Assembly: GCF_000485595.1 (NCBI RefSeq)
Contig: NW_014577253.1
Coordinates: forward strand, 188,226-226,766
Source of the DNA: Priapulus caudatus
Taxonomy: Eukaryota; Priapulida; Priapulimorpha; Priapulimorphida; Priapulidae
Length of the DNA: 38,541 nucleotides
Direction: 5' to 3'
Positions 32,521-38,541 of the stretch are shown here, one piece after another. A program made the position numbers and the translations under genes. The notes under the pieces are model-generated. The model was not told where the DNA came from. It saw only the letters and a list, made by a program, of their open reading frames with translations, and ran no database searches. Numbering within the stretch: the first letter of the stretch is position 1; every line of letters begins with the position of its first letter.

Positions 32521-33764
32521 ACCGAGCCAAAAACAATACCCTCAGCTCGTGCGGAGGATAATAAATAATAGAACAATATTATGCACACATGCAAATCTAA
32601 ACTGCCATAATATGTGTGTTATTTCTGTAAATCGTAAAAATGTAGTCCCCTTGTCATATTTGATTTATGATCCACATGAAAACTTAGATTATGCATACCC
32701 GGAATAATTTAGTTCCATAATAACCGTTTCGTACTCACCTGGAATATACTGGCCAGATACTGCTGGTGATCATCAGAAATTCTCTTGAATTCCTATTTCT
32801 AAAACAATGATCAATAGCTTTTTGAAAGATGGACTACCCAAATCAAACAATAATGCGTTCGAAGTTACACTATTTGTGACTGCCATTGTTCACTGACGCG
32901 CCATATTATTCCTCGTGATTTCAACGAAATCAGTCATTGGCATATATCCTGAAGTGCTACGTATATTGCTCACTTCATTCTGATATATAGTTAGACTAGA
33001 TTGGAAAGCTCCATTTTACTGTCACAACAAGTAAACGTTTTCACCGAGCGATGAAGCACGGTGATCGTGAAGACTGAGCTGTATATAACAACGTATTATT
33101 AATATAATACCATATAATAACATATTAAATAATGAAATAACGCATTGTTTTATTATAATATATATATATAATATAATATAATATAATATAATAATATATG
33201 TTTTATTATAATTCCTATGATAACACATGATACAATATCAATATTATGCAGCTCAATGATTGTAACGCACGTTTAGATGGCTCGCACACTTACTTTATGC
33301 ATGTAAGTAATGTTTTCAGCTATTTTTGTAATTTTCCGTCTTTTAGGAAAACTGCTCTTCATTATTCTCGCGATATTATCCTAGAAGCATCCCTACTCGC
33401 GATCTGCGTTATTGCGGGCGAGCAACTATTCTGCTATAACCGCATATCACCTCATAACTAATGATTATAAGTTTTATTTAACTACGTTATTCACTAACCT
33501 ACTCATAGGTAAAACGTTCGTTTCACATAATTATTATACGGCCTTGTATTTTCGCAAGTAGTGCTTAGCTTAATTACAAAAACGTATAAGCACGGTTATT
33601 TAGTATTGCTAATGCTCTTCATAATTTACTACATTGCTAACAGTCTCCATGGGCATATGTATGAACACACATGGCACTGTTTGTTTTTAATAGGAGATTC
33701 AAGAAATAGGTGGCCTCGATATTATCTACTTATTAAAATTAATGTCTTAGTAATATTATTATAT
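32519..33764. other. AT-rich intergenic DNA, no supported gene
   Basis: TA and TAATA tracts at 33152-33200. Short open frames without similarity or splice signals. Confidence 0.5.
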
Positions 33765-33971
33765 TCTTTCTCTCTCTATCTATCTCTCTCTCCATCCCCT
33801 CTCTTCTCTCTCATTCTCTCATCCTCTCTTTCCAGCCTGCTCTCCCTATTTTGCATTCCCTCTCTCATTGTCACGCGGTCCCACACTCTTTTTTTCGCTT
33901 CTCTTTCGTTTCTCTTTCTCTTTCATCTTTCTCTCTCACTCTCCTTCTCTCTCTTTCTCTCTCTCACACGT

Positions 33972-34022
<51 letters not shown>

Positions 34023-34032
34023 CACACACACA

Positions 34033-34084
<52 letters not shown>

Positions 34085-34096
34085 CACACACACACA

Positions 34097-34138
<42 letters not shown>

Positions 34139-34159
34139 ACACACAAACACACACACACA

Positions 34160-34190
<31 letters not shown>

Positions 34191-34362
34191 ATTCTCTCCC
34201 TACCAGTTTATCTCTCTCTCTCTTCTCTCCTCTCTCTCTCTCTCTCTCTGACTTCTCTCTCTTTCTCTCTCTCTCACGCCCACACCACGTCCACTCTCTC
34301 GCTTGATTCCCCTTGCGCGTGCCCTCTCATATCATCTCTCTTTCTTTCTCTCTTTGCAATGT
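33765..34362. repeat. Long (CT)n - (CA)n - (CT)n compound microsatellite
   Basis: A pyrimidine-only region (33765-33965), then about 220 bp of CA repeats with single-base phase slips (CACCAC, ACAAC), then a second CT region. A 273-codon frame through the whole block is a repeat artefact. The polypyrimidine mirror tracts can form triplex and the CA tract Z-DNA. Confidence 0.95.
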
Positions 34363-35500
34363 ATGCGCGCACGCACAATTAATGCCCTGACCCCCCGTAG
34401 CTTATTCTTGCATCCATCTGCTGTTATAATATGGTGGCGGACATAATGTGCGTACGAACAACACTAAGACATTATAGTAGCAGGTATGGCAACCCCGTGT
34501 TCTGACGCTATAGGCCTACTGGTATATGTAAAATGGGTCGGCACTACTCCATAAACTTGTAATTACGTGAACATGCGCATCTAGCGCAGGCTACTCGAGG
34601 GTGCACACAACAGTAGCCTTCCGCGAATTGTTCACCGTTACGCTACTTCGTCTCTGAAAAAGGTCTCTTTCTATTTTTGTGGTGATATTCGGCGCCAGAT
34701 TGCAACAATCTGCATTGTACACGTACGGTAGATGTCTTATATAGACGCCTAGAAAGCATTCAAAGATTGGTCTTGTCGAGAAATTATGTCATTCTGCCAA
34801 GTGAAGTAGCCGGAGTGACAGTGTGTGTGAAACGGGATCCGACAACTTGCTGGAAATTTGCATCATGTGGTTGGCACACGTTTTGAGTGAAGTCTGGACC
34901 TTGAAACTGTAACCATTTAGCATAAATAAAGTGTATGGTGTATGCGCTAAGACTATCAATTTATTTTTAATTAATTTTGGTGACATGCTTATTCAAGCCT
35001 GCATATACTATAGACGCCCTAATTTACTGTTGCAAAAATGTCTAGGGGATAATCTCCTTTTTATCTCTCTCCGTTGACCTTTGACATTGAGTCTTTAACC
35101 TGACACTGTGTTTGAATTTTGACCCGGTTGCCCATGGGGCGACAAGCGACGTAACAGAAGGGATGTCACGTGACGTCTTACGACGTACATATTACGTGTG
35201 TAGATTATATCTGTCTATAGAAAGTATGATTTTGAAGTAGATATGATATGATATGAATTAGATGTAAGTATGATATATGATAGTATGATAGTATGATATA
35301 TGATAGTATGATAAGTAAGTATGATATGAATTAGATGTAATTAATTAGATGTAAACACTATGACTAAGGTTTTAAGGTATGTATGATGTGTGATAGCGTT
35401 GTTCGACCTGGAAACTGGCATGCGTGTTATGCTGAGAATGCAACGTTCGTGATGTTTTTCTAGTGAAATTGCTGCTTCTCTCTGCTGCCGTGGGGTGGGG
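34363..35500. other. Intergenic DNA, no supported gene
   Basis: Contains a local repeat of TATGATAG/TATGATATG phrases at 35226-35345. No credible coding. Confidence 0.5.
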
Positions 35501-36960
35501 GCTGGGATGCTGGGATGCTGGGATGTCGCAATGCTGGGATGCTGGGATGCTGGGATGTCGCAATGCTGGGATGCTGGGATGCTAGGATGCTGGGATGTGA
35601 GGTTAATGTGGAATGCTGGGAGTGCTGGGAGTCGAATGGGGCTGGAAGGCTAGATGCTGGAGATGTTGGCTGGGATGCTGGGAGTGGGCGAATGCTGGGA
35701 TGCTTGGAGTGGCATGCTGCGGATGACTGGGATGCCTGATGCTGGGATGTCGCGATGCTGGATGCTGGGATGGTGCTGGGAGCTGGGATGCTGGGGATGC
35801 TGGGATGTCTGGATGTGTGGTGCTGGGATGCTGGATGCTGGATGCTGGGATGCTGGGATGTTGAGATGCTGGGATGCTGGAATGCTGGGATGTTGGTATG
35901 CTGGGATGCTGGGGTGTTGGGATGCTGGAATGCTGGGATGCTGGGATGCTGGGATGTTGGGATGTTGGAATGTTGGATGGTTGGGATGCTGGGAATGTGT
36001 GGGGAATGCTGGGATGTTGGGATGCTAGGATGCTGGCATGTTTGGATGTTGGGATGCTGGGATGCTGCGGTATTGGGATGTGATGCTGCTGCGATGATAC
36101 GATGTTGCGATTTTGTAGTTATGTGAAGGTAGGATGTCGCGATGATAAAATGCTGGAATGCTGGGATGTTGGGATGTTGGGATGTTGGGGTGCTGAGATG
36201 CTGGGATGTTTGGATATTGGGATGCTAGGATGCTGGGATGCTGGAATGTAGGGATGCTGGGAGGCAGGGATGCTGGGATGTTGGGATGCTAGGATGCTGG
36301 GATGCTGGGATGCTGGGATGTTGCGTTGTTGGGATGTTGGGATGCTGGGATGTTGGATGCTGGATGTTAGGATGCTGGGATGTTGGGATGCTGGGATGTT
36401 GCGTTGTTGGGACGTTGAGATGCTGGGATATAGAGGTGCTGAGATACTGCGATGCTGCAATTTTGTGATTATGGGAAGCCAGAATGCCGCGATGATGAGA
36501 TGCTGGGATGTTGGGATGCTGGGATGCTGGGATGCTAGGATGTTAGTATGCTGGGGATGCGGGGGGCGCTGAGATATTGAGATGCTGATGGATTGGGAGT
36601 GGGTGGCGGGCGATGTCTGGGGGGGCGCGGGTATCGCGGTGGAGGGGGTGCTGGGATGCGGAGGCGCTGAGATATTGAGATGTTGGGATGTTGGGATGTT
36701 GGGATGTTGGGATGTTGGGATGCTGGGATGGTGGGGGTGCTGAGATTCCGGGGATGTTGGGGATGTTGGGATGTTGGGTTGCTGAGATGATGAGATGCTG
36801 GGATTTTGTGATGCTGGGATGTGATGCTGCTGCGATGCTACGATGTTGCGATTTTGTAGTTATGTGAAGCTAGGATGTCGCGATGATGAGATGCTGGAAT
36901 ACTGGGATGTTGGGGTGCTGTGATGCTGTGTTGCTGGGATTCTGTGATACTGTGATGTAA
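35501..36960. repeat. Octanucleotide array (GGGATGCT)n, about 1.46 kb
   Basis: The base unit is eight bases, GGGATGCT, with GGGATGTT as the main variant, interrupted by a G-rich stretch (about 36545-36660) and by a repeated higher-order block (GATGTCGCGATGATGAGATGC type, near 36135, 36485 and 36875). Three units equal 24 bases, so all three + frames give the same peptide (MLGCWDAG) and the - frames give Ser-Ile-Pro-Ala-Ser-Gln-His-Pro; the long open frames are therefore artefacts. G triplets every eight bases on one strand favour G-quadruplexes. Confidence 0.95.
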
Positions 36961-37572
36961 CGCTGTGATACAGTGATAAGCGCTATACGCATGTACGCAC
37001 TGTATGCGAGCGATGTAAATTCTAAGAGCAATATTATTTTATTCACTTTAATTTGTCTGTAAATGCTACACCGCGCATGTCCTTTTCACTTCCCATTTGA
37101 TGAGCCTGACTATGGAAGATTCATAAAACTTCTTAAATAAAGTACGTAGAGCAACTTAGCGTTTATATTTTTAAACGAATTTTAAACATAATATGGTGAA
37201 AAAACACTTGCTTACATGTGGTTTTTATTTGGTAACGCTATCAAAGAATATCGAATTCGGACGAAGCCAAAGCCGAACATTCCCTAAATGTTAATTGTGC
37301 TTGTTGCATCATAGAAAACCATGGTAAGTTCGCGCTGAAGTATGAATCTACGTTCAGTTTTTAAAATAAAAAATTATATGTTGATAATAGTATAATATGT
37401 TTAATAATGTTACATTATTCTTATCTTATCACGGATCATCTTATCTTCTGACGGTCATACATCTGCATGTACTGTTAGATAACAGTATTAAATCGTTGCG
37501 CAATATTATCTTACAATGTACTCATGCACTTGCATTTTTGCGATATAAACCGATCAGAAGTATATGCAGTAG
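36961..37572. other. AT-rich intergenic DNA, no supported gene
   Basis: No credible open frame. AATAAA-type sequence near 37136 and 37365 has no gene to attach to. Confidence 0.5.
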
Positions 37573-37688
37573 ATCTCTCTCTCTCCCTCTCCCCCTCCTT
37601 CTCCCTCTCCCCGCTCTCGCTCTCCCTCTCTCTCGCCATCTCCCCTCTCCCTCTCCCTCTTCATCTCCCTCTCCACCTCTCTCTCTCT
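37573..37688. repeat. (CT)n-rich polypyrimidine tract
   Basis: About 115 bp of CTCTCC and CCCTCT units, purine-free on the + strand except for a few bases. Confidence 0.9.
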
Positions 37689-37895
37689 AATTAATTCATG
37701 TTTTGTTGCAAAAGATATGTATATATATAACGATATTTCTGTGGTCGTCACGATATTCCGTGGTCGTGATTTCCGTGGTCGTCACATATACGATGTCAAT
37801 AAGGATATGCCATGTGAAGCAGCTAGTAGTCAATAATCATAGTGGTGAAATAATGTAGCATTGCACTATACTGCATGTACGCACGTACCGACGCG

Positions 37896-38118
37896 CATGC
37901 CATTTGGGGGTGTCAAGTGTTCAAGTTCAAGCCGGTACGGGAGATATCATTTGCATAAAATATTCTAGATACCTATAGACACATGTCTTAGCTATACTGA
38001 TTACTCTCTGCTAATATTGAGTTTATTGACGCACGATTAGTCAAGATATTAGCAAATATATGCGTACCGTATTACCGTAATCTCCCGTACCGGCTTGAAT
38101 ATAGACACCCCATGCCAT
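37896..38118. mobile_element. hAT-like MITE with 8-bp flanking duplication
   Basis: CATGCCAT occurs at 37896-37903 and again at 38111-38118, fitting an 8-bp target duplication. Between them, inverted repeats share GGGGTGTC and, after a short divergent spacer, TTCAAGCCGGTACGGGAGA (about 37925-37944 against 38081-38099). It encodes nothing. The 8-bp duplication suggests hAT, though the termini do not begin with the usual CAGGG. Confidence 0.65.
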
Positions 38119-38199
38119 CATCCCCCATGCCATGCCATGACCCATGTATCATGCGTCACATGGTGTATTTCACTATGCGCTCGCGCGATTTCGCAACAC

Positions 38200-38400
38200 C
38201 GCGCCAGCGTGAGCAGCGTGACGCATGCGCATGCGGCGCCGGACTGCGTCATCGTCGTAGAGCTGGCGATGGCAACGTGTACGTGTTTGTTGATGCGCAG
38301 TTGTCGCGCCACGGCGTGCCTGTGTTATCGCCGTTCAGCTATATAATATAATCAGCGCCGTCGGACGTCTAGTGTTATTCGCGCCCGTGATCGAACGCGT
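38200..38400 (+). promoter_or_regulatory. Promoter-like CpG-rich segment, facing right
   Basis: A CpG-rich block with an NRF1-type site, TGCGCATGCGG (38226-38236), then TATATAA at 38340-38346 and GC-rich sequence after it, where a start site near 38370 would be expected. A GA tract follows. The gene it would serve lies beyond the window. The orientation rests on the TATA box alone. Confidence 0.35.
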
Positions 38401-38424
38401 TAAGTTGGGAGCGCGGGAACAGCG

Positions 38425-38541
38425 TGAGAGCGAGAGCGAGAGAGAGAGACCAAGAGAAAGAGAAAGACAGAAAGAGAGAGCCAAAGAGAGAGAGACAGAC
38501 CGAGAAGGAGAAAGAAAGAGAAACATACAGAGAGAGAGAGA
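38425..38541. repeat. (GA)n purine tract at window end
   Basis: GAGA and AGAAAG units run to the end of the window. Such tracts are common just downstream of promoters in animals (GAGA-type elements) but are also simple slippage products. Confidence 0.9.

Noticed and set aside
33561-34382. A 273-codon + frame rich in His-Thr and Leu-Ser
   Set aside because: It is produced by CT and CA repeats; other frames are equally open.
35515-36572. Several overlapping Met-Leu-Gly-Cys-Trp-Asp frames and a Ser-Ile-Pro frame on the other strand
   Set aside because: An 8-bp stop-free repeat explains all of them.

Overview
This is eukaryotic, animal DNA. It has spliced genes with canonical GT-AG introns, a TTAGGG-type telomeric repeat, dense microsatellites and minisatellites, and several small inverted-repeat transposon remnants. 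Both recognisable genes, a PRL (PTP4A) phosphatase and a caveolin, are animal families. Intron sizes (about 0.3-2.2 kb), strong repeat load and sequence unlike any vertebrate gene point to an invertebrate, possibly early-branching such as a sponge. The taxon is a guess. A 161-base run of N and a ragged minisatellite beside it suggest locally unpolished assembly, which matters when reading small frameshifts.

Layout. Positions 1-7289 hold no gene I can support: an interstitial telomeric tract, a 146-bp-period tandem array (3.06-3.85 kb), a MITE-like inverted repeat (4.2-4.4 kb) and microsatellites. An orphan exon-like segment ending in a stop lies at 7290-7370. A five-exon PRL phosphatase follows on the + strand (7580-12219, 174 aa, CAAX box CVLQ), with a two-codon upstream ORF before it and a PIF/Harbinger-like MITE just inside intron 1. 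From 12.2 to 20 kb I see no supported gene: G/C-tract transposon debris, the gap, microsatellites and a GC-rich 44-bp minisatellite.

A three-exon caveolin lies on the + strand (21029-22569). It is read from the FEDVIAEP-like signature, the scaffolding domain and the intramembrane region, and needs one -1 frame correction in its last exon. Convergent to it, on the - strand (30750-24715), is a large gene I do not recognise. A 4.4-kb Ser-rich, mostly disordered exon is joined by consistent splice phases to three short 3' exons that encode a compact, ordered-looking C-terminal region. The predicted protein is 1571 aa and not 1460. This is the best candidate for something undescribed.

The last 8 kb (30.8-38.5 kb) are repeats: CA/CT tracts, a 1.46-kb octanucleotide array, a MITE flanked by an 8-bp direct repeat, and at the right edge a promoter-like CpG-rich segment with an NRF1-type site and a TATA box facing out of the window. 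Nothing shows that the three genes share a pathway. PRL and caveolin both act at membranes, but their proximity is probably coincidental.
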